DNA of 64,000 nt from Bartonella rattimassiliensis 15908. Lineage in GTDB: Bacteria > Pseudomonadota > Alphaproteobacteria > Rhizobiales > Rhizobiaceae. The position numbers and the translations under genes were made by a program. The stretch spans positions 84,337 through 148,336 of the forward strand of contig NZ_JH725068.1 of NCBI RefSeq assembly GCF_000278215.1, read 5' to 3'. The notes beneath the pieces were generated by a model. That model had not been told where the DNA came from. It worked only from the letters and a program-made list of their open reading frames with translations, and ran no database searches. Positions 35,960 to 45,329 of the stretch are shown in pieces (within the stretch, counting starts at the first letter, position 1; the number at the start of each line of letters is the position of its first letter).

Positions 35960-36829
35960 GTGTATACATTTTTTCTTGCCCCCTTTGTTGATTTCCACTT
36001 TATGCAAAATGCTCTTATTGGTTCTATTCTTTTGTCTATTAGTGCTTGTCCCGTTGGTGTATTTTTGATGCTCCGTGGAATGAGTTTGACGGGAGATGCT
36101 ATCTCTCATGCCATTCTTCCTGGTGTTGCAACTGCTTTTTTGATTTGCGGTTTCTCCCTTATATCTATGACTCTTGGCGGTATCTTCGCTGGCATCATCG
36201 TTGCTTTAGCAACCATTTTAATTTCACGAAATAGTTTTCAGAAAGAAGATGCATCAATGACCGTCTTTTATCTTATTGCACTCGCAGCAGGTGTGATTAT
36301 TATCTCACTGAAAAACTCAACAATTGAGCTGCTTCATCTCTTATTCGGATCGGTTCTTGCACTTGATACGCAAACTCTTTGGTTGATCACCACCATAATG
36401 CTGATCACGCTGTGTTGCCTCGTTATTTTTTGGCGTGCACTCGTTTTAGAAAGCTTTGATCCGCTTTTTTTTAAATCACTTTCTCCATTAAGCAAATATA
36501 TTCATATTTCATTACTTGGGCTTGTCGTGTTGAATCTGGTTGGAGGATTTCAATCATTAGGAACATTACTTTCCGTTGGTATTATGATGATTCCAGCTAT
36601 TACAGCCCGTTTTTGGTTTTCACGGCTAGGACCTATTTGCGTGCTTTCCGCTCTTTTTGGAATCATTTCTAGCATATGTGGTCTCCTGCTTTCTTTTCAT
36701 CTATCACTTCCCTCTGGCCCTGCTATCATCATTGCCGCAGGGTTTATTTATCTTGTTTCCTGCTTGATAAGTCCGCGCGGGTTTATTGTCACTTGGTTTC
36801 CCCACCTCTTTTATACCTCCTCATTTTAA
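35960..36829 (+). CDS. znuB: Zinc/manganese ABC transporter permease (ZnuB)
   Basis: The membrane subunit of the metal importer, 289 residues with eight or nine hydrophobic segments. MLRGMSLTGDAISHAILPGVA is the conserved ABC-3 permease stretch. The start is GTG at 35960, three bases after znuC; an ATG at 36002 would remove the conserved N-terminal YTFFLAPFVDF. Confidence 0.9.
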   Translation: MYTFFLAPFVDFHFMQNALIGSILLSISACPVGVFLMLRGMSLTGDAISHAILPGVATAFLICGFSLISMTLGGIFAGIIVALATILISRNSFQKEDASMTVFYLIALAAGVIIISLKNSTIELLHLLFGSVLALDTQTLWLITTIMLITLCCLVIFWRALVLESFDPLFFKSLSPLSKYIHISLLGLVVLNLVGGFQSLGTLLSVGIMMIPAITARFWFSRLGPICVLSALFGIISSICGLLLSFHLSLPSGPAIIIAAGFIYLVSCLISPRGFIVTWFPHLFYTSSF

Positions 36830-36838
36830 GGAAAAAAT

Positions 36839-37756
36839 GTGTCTAAGTTTACTCAAAAATTTGCTCTTCTTGGAGCTTTATTGCTTGCCATTTCTCCATT
36901 TTCTGCTTCTGCACACAATAAAATCAAAGTTGTTGCAAGCTTTTCTATTCTCGCAGATTTAATAAAAAATGTGGGAGATAACCATATCTCTATGACCACT
37001 TTTGTAGGCCCCAATGCGAATACCCACACTTATGAACCTACTCCTCATGATGCTCAAGCTCTTAGAAATGCTCAAATTATTTTTATCAACGGACTTCATT
37101 TAGAGGGATTCATTGACCGCCTCATCACAGCAAGCGGTACAAAAGCACTTCTTGTTAAAGTCAGTGCTAACGTTCCCCCTCTCGAAATGAAAAAACAAGA
37201 ACATGAAGCCCATCACCACCATAGCGTTATTGATCCACACGCTTGGCAAACAATTCCCAATGTCGAAATCTATGTGAAGAATATCGCGGAGGCTTTTTGT
37301 AAAGTTGATCCACAAGCCTGTACGTGCTACAATAAAAATGCCGAAGCCTATATCCAAAAGCTTAAAGCAACACAAAACGCTCTGAAAACAAAAATTGCTA
37401 CTATCCCTAAAGATAAACGTATCATTATCACATCTCATGATGCCTTTGGTTATTTTGCCAAAGAATATGGCTTTACTATCCTTGCTCCCCAACGTGCTTC
37501 AACAGAAGCAGAAGCAACTGCAGCCGATGTAGCCAAACTTATCAAACAAATTAAAACCAAGAAAGCAGCTGCCCTATTCGTTGAGAATATCTCTAATCCC
37601 CGTCTTATAAAACAAATTTCAAAAGAAACAGATTTAAAAATTGGGGGAACACTTTATTCTGACGCATTATCCAATGAAAATGGCCCTGCAGCAACTTATC
37701 TTGATATGATGGAACATAATGTGAATACCATCATTGATGCTATCACGAAACATTAA
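36839..37756 (+). CDS. znuA: Periplasmic zinc-binding protein (ZnuA)
   Basis: The solute-binding protein of the metal importer, cluster A-I family, 305 residues. A signal peptide (FALLGALLLAISPFSASA) precedes the mature domain. Metal-site His are expected in the THTYEPTPHDAQAL region, DPHAW and ITSHDAFGYFAKEYG. A short His-rich loop, EHEAHHHH, sits before the second site, as in zinc-specific members, though shorter than in E. coli. Start is GTG at 36839 after AAGGAAAA; an ATG two bases earlier is out of frame. Confidence 0.9.
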   Translation: MSKFTQKFALLGALLLAISPFSASAHNKIKVVASFSILADLIKNVGDNHISMTTFVGPNANTHTYEPTPHDAQALRNAQIIFINGLHLEGFIDRLITASGTKALLVKVSANVPPLEMKKQEHEAHHHHSVIDPHAWQTIPNVEIYVKNIAEAFCKVDPQACTCYNKNAEAYIQKLKATQNALKTKIATIPKDKRIIITSHDAFGYFAKEYGFTILAPQRASTEAEATAADVAKLIKQIKTKKAAALFVENISNPRLIKQISKETDLKIGGTLYSDALSNENGPAATYLDMMEHNVNTIIDAITKH

Positions 37757-38404
37757 AAAATCTTCTATGAAAGAGAGAAGAAAGAGTTCATATAGCCATA
37801 GCTCTACAATTATATGACCGATGATATTTACGCCCCATGATTGATGACATTTATAGAAGAATTGATTTTAGAGATAAAATCTATACCTAAAGGATGCTGA
37901 AGTAGATAAAGTTATAAATGGATTTATTGACTCATGATGCCCAAACCATCCGCATTATTATTTATTTTTCAAAGCTTCTTTTATGATAACTCTCAACACT
38001 GGAAAAAAGTCAATAACTGTCGTACCATTGGAGACATACCACAAAAAATATTGACTTTATGAGATAAGCAACCTTATAAGATTATAAGGATACAGATAGA
38101 CTAGCAATATAGTGAGGAGATATACTAATTTTTTAAAATACTTTGCAAAATAATAAGGACAGCGCAGCTAGCTTTGTCTCTGTTTGTTTTTATTAGATGC
38201 TTACTCCAATCTTTTATATCATATTCATAAAGAGCGGTTTAAAGATGATCCATAAACAATTTTTAACTCAAGAATATGAAAAGCTGATAGGATGTTTCAA
38301 CAAAATTTCACCTTCCTGTACTATTAAATGTAATGGAAATTCTAGAATAAGTGCATCTTTTATCTCGCAATCATTTTTTTGCAATAGACTTAAATCGTTA
38401 CGCA

Positions 38405-38510
38405 ATGATATATTGATTTATAAAGATAATATAACATTATTCATATTGAATTAGACCCCCGAATATCGTCAGATTTTTTCATTTCAAATCTGTTTGTCTT
38501 GAATCAATCA
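38405..38510 (-). repeat. Dispersed intergenic repeat, copy E
   Basis: On the minus strand it reads TTGATTGATTCAAGACAAAC, AGATTTGAAATGAAAAAATC, TGACGATATTCG, AATTCAATATGAATAA and TTTATAAATCAATATATCA, matching copies B, C and D in order. Confidence 0.6.
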
Positions 38511-38579
38511 AAACCTCTCACTTGCTCATCATAAACGGAGTAAGTGTGTAGATGGAATTTGTACAAGAAAGGAGTAAAA

Positions 38580-38721
38580 ATGGCTCTTATAAATCGTCTT
38601 AATGTAAGGACTCTCACAACATTGGGGGCTGAAAATGTAATGATAGTGCCCGCTTGCTCCTCTACAAGCATAACATAAAGATGGAAGTGCCACTGGATTT
38701 ACTGTTACTATTCACGGTCGC
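38580..38721 (+). pseudogene. Remnant of a phage-type integrase (N-terminal DUF4102-like part)
   Basis: An ATG at 38580 with a strong SD (GAAAGGAG) opens MALINRLNVRTLTTLGAEN, then the frame breaks. Reading on through changing frames gives NDSARLLLYKH (38639), KDGSA (38677), WIYCY (38694) and TIHGR (38707), which together follow the family pattern of 'NDGxGLxLxxxKDGSxxWIYRYTIxGRR' in tyrosine-recombinase N-terminal domains. At least four frameshifts are needed, and no C-terminal catalytic domain was found. It is inferred to be the fossil of an integrated element. Confidence 0.55.
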
Positions 38722-39350
38722 TGAGAACTCTATAGTGATTTACATAAAATAGAATTTGATGTATATATCCTCATAGATTGTATTCTAATTTATATGATTG
38801 GTAGAAACAACAGATACCCCTTATTATAAGAGCTCTGAAACCATTCTAAATCCTATGGTCGGCGGGTAAAGTAGAATGCGCACCGATTCTTGTTCAGACT
38901 ATCTAAAACAGCGTTGTATTTTTAGATAAAATAGGCTCTTTTATATAATGGATCAAAGTTAGATATAGGGGTATAATGCCATCATCTGTAAATAATCTTC
39001 TCTCCATTTTTCTTATTCATTCTTTATAAGATATACACACTATTACATAAAGAATCTTTTCAAATGAGTAAAATTATGGTTAATAAATGATTATTATCTA
39101 TTGATGTTTTTCTACAATAAAAAGAACTATACTTTAAAATAATATTCTTCTTACAAATCCTGAGAATGCAAAATTTATTATATGAGTTTTTCAGTATTCT
39201 CGGTATTATGTGGTAATGAATCATTACTAAAATTTTTTGTTTTTAATCTCATTGGTTATACTTTGTTTTTGTGAATGTAATCAAAAAAAGCAAAATTGCC
39301 ACATTATTATGATGCAGCATAAAAAAAAGCCTTATCATATCAATCAATGT

Positions 39351-40397
39351 TTACTTATTACTTGTGCGCTTTCCAGTGTTTTTGTTAAAAGTATGAAAAT
39401 CCTGATAAGTAACAGTGAAACTTAGTTTTTGACCATACTCTCTTGTAAGACGTTCTCTTATTTCAATTGTAAAAATGATATCACTCCAACGCGTTAAAAC
39501 ATGACAACCTGTTCCGACAGGCTTGATAAGCTCAATTTGTGTATGAAAGACAGGTCCTTTATCTGGATGTTCACCTAATAAGATTATTTCAGGTCTGAAA
39601 GCTAAAAAATCCGTTTCTTTACCATAAGAAAGTGAATACCCTAAATATTGTTCTAGGACATGACGATCAAGAAAATTCATAGGAGGAGAACCAATAAAAT
39701 CGGCAACAAATATGGTTGCTGGAGTATCGTAAATTTCCATTGGTGTTCCAATTTGCTCGATAGCTCCTTTGTTCAAAACGACTATTCTATCGGCTAATGT
39801 CATGGCTTCTAGTTGATCATGGGTAACATAGAGGCTGGTTGTTCCTAATGAACGCTGTAACGTTTTTATCTCAATACACATTTGCGCTCGTAATTTTGCA
39901 TCAAGATTTGAAAGAGGTTCATCAAAGAGAAAAACACGTGGTTGACGTACAATCACACGCCCCATTGCAACACGCTGGCGTTGTCCTCCTGATAATTGTC
40001 GTGGTTTACGATCAAGAAATGGTTCTATCTCCAAAAGTTTTGCAGCATGTGCAATGCGTTTTTTAATTTCTTCTTTAGGAGTTTTACGATTTTTAAGACC
40101 ATATTCTAAGTTTCCACGAACTGTCATATGGGGATAAAGAGCATAATTTTGAAAAACCATAGCAATATCACGATCAGCTGGTTCACGATCATTGATACGC
40201 TCGTTATCAATACACAGTTCACCTGAAGTAACTTGTTCAAGTCCTGCAATAATACGTAACAAGGTTGATTTTCCACACCCTGAAGGTCCAACAAGAACAA
40301 GAAGTTCTTTATCAGCAACAGTTAAATTTAAATCATCAATGACCAGAATGCCATCATCATACCGTTTTTTTATATTTGACAACTGGATTATGGCCAC
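39351..40397 (-). CDS. ugpC: sn-glycerol-3-phosphate ABC transporter ATP-binding protein (UgpC)
   Basis: The ATPase of the glycerol-3-phosphate importer, MalK/UgpC family, 348 residues. Walker [18 protein letters not shown], signature [17 protein letters not shown], Walker [17 protein letters not shown] and switch [15 protein letters not shown] are complete; a TOBE-type regulatory domain follows. Starts with GTG two bases after ugpE. Its substrate is inferred from the ugpB neighbour. Confidence 0.9.
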   Translation of the reverse strand: MAIIQLSNIKKRYDDGILVIDDLNLTVADKELLVLVGPSGCGKSTLLRIIAGLEQVTSGELCIDNERINDREPADRDIAMVFQNYALYPHMTVRGNLEYGLKNRKTPKEEIKKRIAHAAKLLEIEPFLDRKPRQLSGGQRQRVAMGRVIVRQPRVFLFDEPLSNLDAKLRAQMCIEIKTLQRSLGTTSLYVTHDQLEAMTLADRIVVLNKGAIEQIGTPMEIYDTPATIFVADFIGSPPMNFLDRHVLEQYLGYSLSYGKETDFLAFRPEIILLGEHPDKGPVFHTQIELIKPVGTGCHVLTRWSDIIFTIEIRERLTREYGQKLSFTVTYQDFHTFNKNTGKRTSNK

Positions 40398-40399
40398 AA

Positions 40400-41251
40400 T
40401 TACTTCTCCGTTTCAATAAGGCCTTTGATAAAAAGCCGCTGCATGAAGATAACAACAAGAACAGGTGGTACCATAGCAACGACCGATACTGCCATAAGTA
40501 TATTCCATTGAGGATCATGTTGAAGTGATTCGACAATAAGCTGTTTTAAAATAATCAGAATCGTTTGATGATTTTGATCCGTTGTGATGATAAGAGGCCA
40601 GAGATATTGTATCCATCCATAAATGAACATAATGATAAATAAAGCAGCAATATTGCTTTTACTAAGCGGAAGAAGAATATCCTTAAAAAATTTAAATGGT
40701 CCTGCACCATCAATACGTGCCGCCTCTAAAAGTTCATCTGGAACAGTCAAAAAAAACTGACGAAATAAAAATGTAGCGGTAGCAGATGCAATAAGTGGAA
40801 TAATCATTCCACTATAGGTATCGATCATCCCCAATTTTGCAACAACCATATAAGTTGGAAGAATACGCACTTCAACAGGAAGCATCAATGTAACAAAAAT
40901 AAGAACAAAAGCGATTTTTCGGAAAGGAAAACGCATATAGACAATTGCATAAGCAGACAAAAGTGAAATAATAATTTTTCCAATACTAATCCCCAAAGCC
41001 ATAATAAGTGAATTCATTAAAAGTGGCCAAAGATTAGGCAAACCATGCTGTGAAAGGCCATTACCAAAGATTATTTTATAATTTTCCAAAGCATATTGCC
41101 CAGGTAAAAGAGGAAGTGTTCCTGAGTTAAATACTGCTGAACTATGCGTTGATGCAATGATAGCAACATAAACTGGAAAACAAATAATGATAATGCCAAC
41201 AATGAGAGTAATATGGGTTAGAAATTTCAAAACAGGGCGATTTTCAACCAT
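40400..41251 (-). CDS. ugpE: sn-glycerol-3-phosphate ABC transporter permease (UgpE)
   Basis: One of the two membrane subunits, 283 residues with about six transmembrane segments and the EAA loop [20 protein letters not shown] that contacts UgpC. It lies nine bases after ugpA and two bases before ugpC, so it belongs to the ugpBAEC operon. Confidence 0.9.
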   Translation of the reverse strand: MVENRPVLKFLTHITLIVGIIIICFPVYVAIIASTHSSAVFNSGTLPLLPGQYALENYKIIFGNGLSQHGLPNLWPLLMNSLIMALGISIGKIIISLLSAYAIVYMRFPFRKIAFVLIFVTLMLPVEVRILPTYMVVAKLGMIDTYSGMIIPLIASATATFLFRQFFLTVPDELLEAARIDGAGPFKFFKDILLPLSKSNIAALFIIMFIYGWIQYLWPLIITTDQNHQTILIILKQLIVESLQHDPQWNILMAVSVVAMVPPVLVVIFMQRLFIKGLIETEK

Positions 41252-41260
41252 ATTTTTTTC

Positions 41261-42145
41261 CTAATATTGTACACGACGCTCAATCCAGCGAAACTGGATA
41301 AACGTTAAGACAATAACCATAAACATCAATATTGTTGATTGTGCTGCTGATGCACCGATTATTTGATTTCTAAAGCTATCATCATATACTTTATAGACAA
41401 GGATATTTGTTGCACGCGCAGGACCTCCAAAAGTTGTATTATCAATAATACCAAAAGTATCAAACATAACATAATTAATATTGACAATAAGAAGGAAGAA
41501 TGTCGTTGGTGAAATTTGCGGAAAAACAACAGTCCAAAATCGTTTAAAAGGACCAGCACCATCAATGGCTGCTGCTTCTATTTGAGAAAGCGGAACAGAC
41601 TGAAGACCTGTAAGAAAAAAGAGGAAATTATAAGAAATCTGTTTCCAACTAGCCGCAATGACAATAAGAATCATCGCTTGAGTACCATTAACACGATAAT
41701 TCCATAGCACCCCTATTTTTTCGAGAAGAAAAGGGATAATCCCAATAGTGGGATGAAAGATAAACAACCATAATATACCAGACAATACTGGAGCAACAGC
41801 ATAAGGCCAAAGCAAAAGCATTGTATAAGCCTTTTTTGCACAGACGACACGATCAACACAAACGGCTAAAAGAAGTGATATTATCATTGAAACAACAGTA
41901 ACAGAGATAGAAAATACTGCAGTTATAAGAAGTGACTGCCGATAAGTAGGATCAGAAAGAACGGTTAGATAATTTTCAAGACCAATAAAAGTTGTTGTAA
42001 AGCCAAAAGGATCTTCACGTTCAAAGGATGATTTTATTGCTTGTGCAGCAGGCCAAAAGAAAAACAAAAAAGTCACAAGGAGCTGAGGAAAAAGCAGTCC
42101 GTAAGAAAGGAGATTGCTTTTAAAATATGCGTGTTTTTCTTGCAT
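41261..42145 (-). CDS. ugpA: sn-glycerol-3-phosphate ABC transporter permease (UgpA)
   Basis: The partner permease, 294 residues with six transmembrane segments and the EAA loop [21 protein letters not shown]-terminal FWPAAQAIKSSFEREDPFG is typical of UgpA. A transcription terminator-like hairpin separates it from ugpB, 95 bases upstream. Confidence 0.9.
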   Translation of the reverse strand: MQEKHAYFKSNLLSYGLLFPQLLVTFLFFFWPAAQAIKSSFEREDPFGFTTTFIGLENYLTVLSDPTYRQSLLITAVFSISVTVVSMIISLLLAVCVDRVVCAKKAYTMLLLWPYAVAPVLSGILWLFIFHPTIGIIPFLLEKIGVLWNYRVNGTQAMILIVIAASWKQISYNFLFFLTGLQSVPLSQIEAAAIDGAGPFKRFWTVVFPQISPTTFFLLIVNINYVMFDTFGIIDNTTFGGPARATNILVYKVYDDSFRNQIIGASAAQSTILMFMVIVLTFIQFRWIERRVQY

Positions 42146-42180
42146 TCGTAGGGCTCTTTAAATGTAGAGACTTTAAAAAA

Positions 42181-42215
42181 GAAAACAAAAAGGACTCAAC
42201 TGTTTTTGTTGAGTC
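42181..42215 (-). terminator. Intra-operon terminator/attenuator between ugpB and ugpA
   Basis: On the minus strand GACTCAAC pairs perfectly with GTTGAGTC (8 bp, 7-base A-rich loop), followed by CTTTTTGTTTTC. Position between the binding-protein gene and the permeases suggests partial termination, so ugpB is made in excess. Confidence 0.75.
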
Positions 42216-42240
42216 TTTGATGTTTAACGATAAAATGAAA

Positions 42241-43575
42241 TTAATGATTGGATTTCTCAAATTCACGCAAGAGTTTATTTCCACGCTCAACAGCCTCATC
42301 TAAACCATCTTTCGGTGTTTTTGAACCACTAAGAACAGCTTCAAATTCTTGATCAAGAATGGTACGTATTTGTGGTAAATTACCAAATCTTATCCCTTTT
42401 GAGTTCATTGTTGGCGGATTAAGATTGATCTGTTTAATAGCAATATCAACACCTGGTGTTTTTTCATAGAAATGTTGTTTTTTACTCAATTCATAAGTTG
42501 CTCTTGTCGTTGGGAAGTAACCTGTTTCCTGATGCCATTTTACTTGATTTTCTGTTTTTGAAAGAAACTTGAGAAAAGCTGCTGCTCCAGCATATTCCTT
42601 TGGAGTATGACCCTTAAAGGCCCAAATAGAAGCTCCCCCAATAACTGAATTTTGTGGTGCTCCTTCCGCATCTTGATAGTACGGTAGCATACCAACACCC
42701 ACATTAAACTGAGCTTCAGAAACAATTCCAGCATGTGATCCTGAAGACTGCATAAAAATTGCACAATTTTGTGCCATAAACATTGGTGCTGAATCTAATG
42801 CGCCCGCAGGACCACCATAGCGGAAAACACCTTGATCAGACCACCTTTTCAAATCAGTCCACATACGCACTTGTAAAGGCCCATTAAATGTAAGTTCTGA
42901 ATCAAGTCCTTTAAAGCCATTTTCCTTCGTTCCAAAAGGAACATTATGCAACGCTGAAAAATTCTCTATACCAATCCATTGAGCAGCATAAGCCATTGTA
43001 AAGCCACATGTTGCTGCTTTAGTCTCAAGAATTTTTTTGGAAAAATCTTCTATATCTTGCCACGTTTTAGGAGGATGTTCTGGATCAAGCCCTGCTTTTT
43101 TAAAGATATCTTTATTATAATAAAGGATGGGTGTTGAAATATTGAATGGCATAGAGACCATACGCCCCTGTTCATCAGAGTAATAACTACTAATAGCAGG
43201 AAAATAATCTGTAAAATCGAATTCTTGTTTTGTGTCAATCATAAGTTGATAAAATGGATAGATCGCACCTTTCGTAGCCATCATAGTTCCAGTACCAACG
43301 TCATAAATTTGGGCGAGGACTGGCTGTTTCTTTCCACGAAATGCAGCAATGAGTGAAATTAACCCTTCTTCATATTCACCACGAAATGAAGGAATAACTT
43401 TATATTCAGATTGACTGGCATTAAAATCATTAATGAGACTTTCAGTTTGCTTTCCTAGTTCACCACTCATAGAATGCCAAAAGCTGATTTTTGTCTGTGC
43501 GAAACTTGATGTTATTCCTGCTATTGTCATTATGATAACGACCACAGCCGCTATGGAAAGATAAAAACATCTCAT
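42241..43575 (-). CDS. ugpB: sn-glycerol-3-phosphate-binding periplasmic protein (UgpB)
   Basis: The substrate-binding protein of the Ugp importer, 444 residues. A signal peptide (hydrophobic AAVVVIIMTIAGITSSFAQ) precedes the mature TKISFWHSMSGELGKQTESL, which matches UgpB closely; AQIYDVGTGTMMA and GGASIWAF are also conserved. SD AAAGGGTGAG precedes the ATG. First gene of ugpBAEC. In E. coli ugp responds to phosphate starvation; no clear Pho box was recognised here. Confidence 0.93.
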   Translation of the reverse strand: MRCFYLSIAAVVVIIMTIAGITSSFAQTKISFWHSMSGELGKQTESLINDFNASQSEYKVIPSFRGEYEEGLISLIAAFRGKKQPVLAQIYDVGTGTMMATKGAIYPFYQLMIDTKQEFDFTDYFPAISSYYSDEQGRMVSMPFNISTPILYYNKDIFKKAGLDPEHPPKTWQDIEDFSKKILETKAATCGFTMAYAAQWIGIENFSALHNVPFGTKENGFKGLDSELTFNGPLQVRMWTDLKRWSDQGVFRYGGPAGALDSAPMFMAQNCAIFMQSSGSHAGIVSEAQFNVGVGMLPYYQDAEGAPQNSVIGGASIWAFKGHTPKEYAGAAAFLKFLSKTENQVKWHQETGYFPTTRATYELSKKQHFYEKTPGVDIAIKQINLNPPTMNSKGIRFGNLPQIRTILDQEFEAVLSGSKTPKDGLDEAVERGNKLLREFEKSNH

Positions 43576-44398
43576 GACTCACCCTTTCTGAAGTGATGGA
43601 ATACAAACTACCCCTAAAATCTATAGTATGAAATATGAACATGCTACGATAGTTTTATTTCAGAAATACATTCATTTAAACAGGAACCACCAAAAGGTCA
43701 AATAAATTTGTTTAGATTTATTCGTTTTCTTTTATAAGCTTTCTTATAGCTTAATGAGACACTCGTTTGTAAATATTTGAAAAAATAAAAGAGTTTAAAT
43801 AAGAAAGGTCAGACGTACAAAGCTATAGGTCACCAATGTCATTCAATCTACTCTTGTAATATCTGAATTTATTTAAAAAAAGAGTTGTTTAGTCTTCCTT
43901 TATTTGTCTTAAAACCTTAATATTATACTGATACTGAATGAACGAAGAGCTATAAAAAATTTTTCAATATATTAACAGCCATTTCATGATAGCTTCTATA
44001 AAATAAAAACGTCAAAGCTCCCTCTCTAAGTGAATAAGATTTTTTGTATTGCCACCATTTTCACATTTCATAAAAGTGCACAACAGAACTATTATACTTT
44101 AAAAAACCTTCCATTTGAAATGCGCTTCAATGGATATTTTCATTCTTTTCTCAAAAGATTTTTATCCACACCCTAAGCCTGCTTGTAATGCACGAACAAA
44201 CGATTTAGGCTAATGCATTATAAAAAGATTTGAAATAAGAAAATTTTACATGTTAAGATCTCTCATTTAATATGAAAAACGTTGAATTATCATTAATAAA
44301 TTGATGTGTTATTACGTGTAAAAAAATACTTCTTATTCTCTCCCATTAAGTTGACTTGATAAAGATATGGGATCTTCTCTTAGTAAGATATATCTTTT
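43576..44398. other. Non-coding gap between ugpB and ugpQ
   Basis: About 820 bases, AT-rich, without a credible gene. The left end must hold the ugpB promoter, the right end contains repeat copy D (about 44215-44312). Nothing else was recognised. Confidence 0.5.
44215..44312 (+). repeat. Dispersed intergenic repeat, copy D
   Basis: Has AAAGATTTGAAATAAGAAAA, TTAAGATCTCTCATTTAATA, TGAAAAACG and ATTAATAAATTGATGTG in the shared order. It ends about 87 bases past the ugpQ stop, on the 3' side of that minus-strand gene. Confidence 0.55.
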
Positions 44399-45121
44399 TT
44401 ACCTTTGTGCACGCAATTGCAATGCAAGATCAGGTTGATCTGTCGTAATATAATGTACAGGCATATCAAGCCAATGTGATAGCCGAGCTTTTCCGTTAAT
44501 CGTCCATACCCCTACAGTAAAATCAGCTTCAAGAGCTGCTTCAATAAAATCCTGTGAAACAATGGAACCATCTAAACTTAAATCAGAATAACCCAATTGT
44601 TTCCATTCAAAAAAATGACGGTACATATCACCTTCAAAATTATCAACACAAGGACCAGATGGTATGCCTGATTCAATAAAAGGACGAAGGACCAAAGGAT
44701 CAAAACTAATGGCAGAAACCCGTTCTGATAAGTTTCGGCTTTTTATGAGCGCAAGCGCTTTTTGGGATAATATTGTTTCACGCTCTACTTCACCACATGT
44801 TTTGATTTCAAGATGCAATGCAACATTAGTGGATGTTAAAAGATCAAGCACTTCTTCTAATAAGGGGGGGGCCTCTCGACTTCCTTTCACGCAAAGTTGT
44901 TTGCGTGTTTCATTATCAATATCATGAATATATCCTTTTTTGCCAACCAATTGATCTAAACGGAAATCATGAAAGACAACCACTTCACCGCTTTTTAGTA
45001 AATGAACATCGCATTCAATTTCATTAACATTTAACGCTATAGCATTATTAAATGCCGAAAGAGTATTTTCAGGATAAAGATGAGCGCCCCCACGGTGTGC
45101 AATAATTTTTTTCTCATACAT
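44399..45121 (-). CDS. ugpQ: Glycerophosphodiester phosphodiesterase (UgpQ)
   Basis: Hydrolyses glycerophosphodiesters, made when phospholipids are deacylated, to glycerol-3-phosphate plus alcohol. 240 residues of a GDPD barrel: catalytic IIAHRGGAHLYPENTLSAF, the metal ligands EIECDVHL and the second catalytic His in VVFHDF. No signal peptide, so it acts in the cytoplasm. It lies upstream of ugpB in the same direction but with an 820-base gap; pairing with the Ugp importer makes functional sense. Confidence 0.92.
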   Translation of the reverse strand: MYEKKIIAHRGGAHLYPENTLSAFNNAIALNVNEIECDVHLLKSGEVVVFHDFRLDQLVGKKGYIHDIDNETRKQLCVKGSREAPPLLEEVLDLLTSTNVALHLEIKTCGEVERETILSQKALALIKSRNLSERVSAISFDPLVLRPFIESGIPSGPCVDNFEGDMYRHFFEWKQLGYSDLSLDGSIVSQDFIEAALEADFTVGVWTINGKARLSHWLDMPVHYITTDQPDLALQLRAQR

Positions 45122-45143
45122 GCAAATTTCACACTTCTTAGTC

Positions 45144-45194
45144 TTAAATGATATTGGTCAATTTTAAATGACGTTGGCTCTAAATGATATTAGC
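45144..45194 (-). repeat. Three short direct repeats upstream of ugpQ
   Basis: On the minus strand CTAATATCATTTA, CCAACGTCATTTA and CCAATATCATTTA occur with start-to-start distances of 17 and 20 bases, ending about 23 bases before the ugpQ ATG. They could be operator half-sites. Confidence 0.4.
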
Positions 45195-45329
45195 GGACAG
45201 ATGCTCAGATAAAGGACTTATATCCTCTAATAAACGTGCACAATTATTTTTTCAGACTTTTTATACACTTTCCTGAATATCAATTCTTCAATCATATTTT
45301 ATCATTAAAAAGCTTATCCTTCATTTCCA

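Larger units (their letters stand above)
37757..39350. other. Decayed 1.6 kb region between znuA and ugpC
   Basis: No intact gene. It holds the integrase fossil (38580-38721) and repeat copy E (38405-38510). Short open frames such as 38197-38454 have no recognisable protein features. The rest looks like neutral AT-rich sequence. Confidence 0.55.

Noticed and set aside
38197-38454. 85-codon open frame in the znuA-ugpC gap
   Set aside because: Overlaps repeat copy E, no family features and no credible ribosome-binding site.
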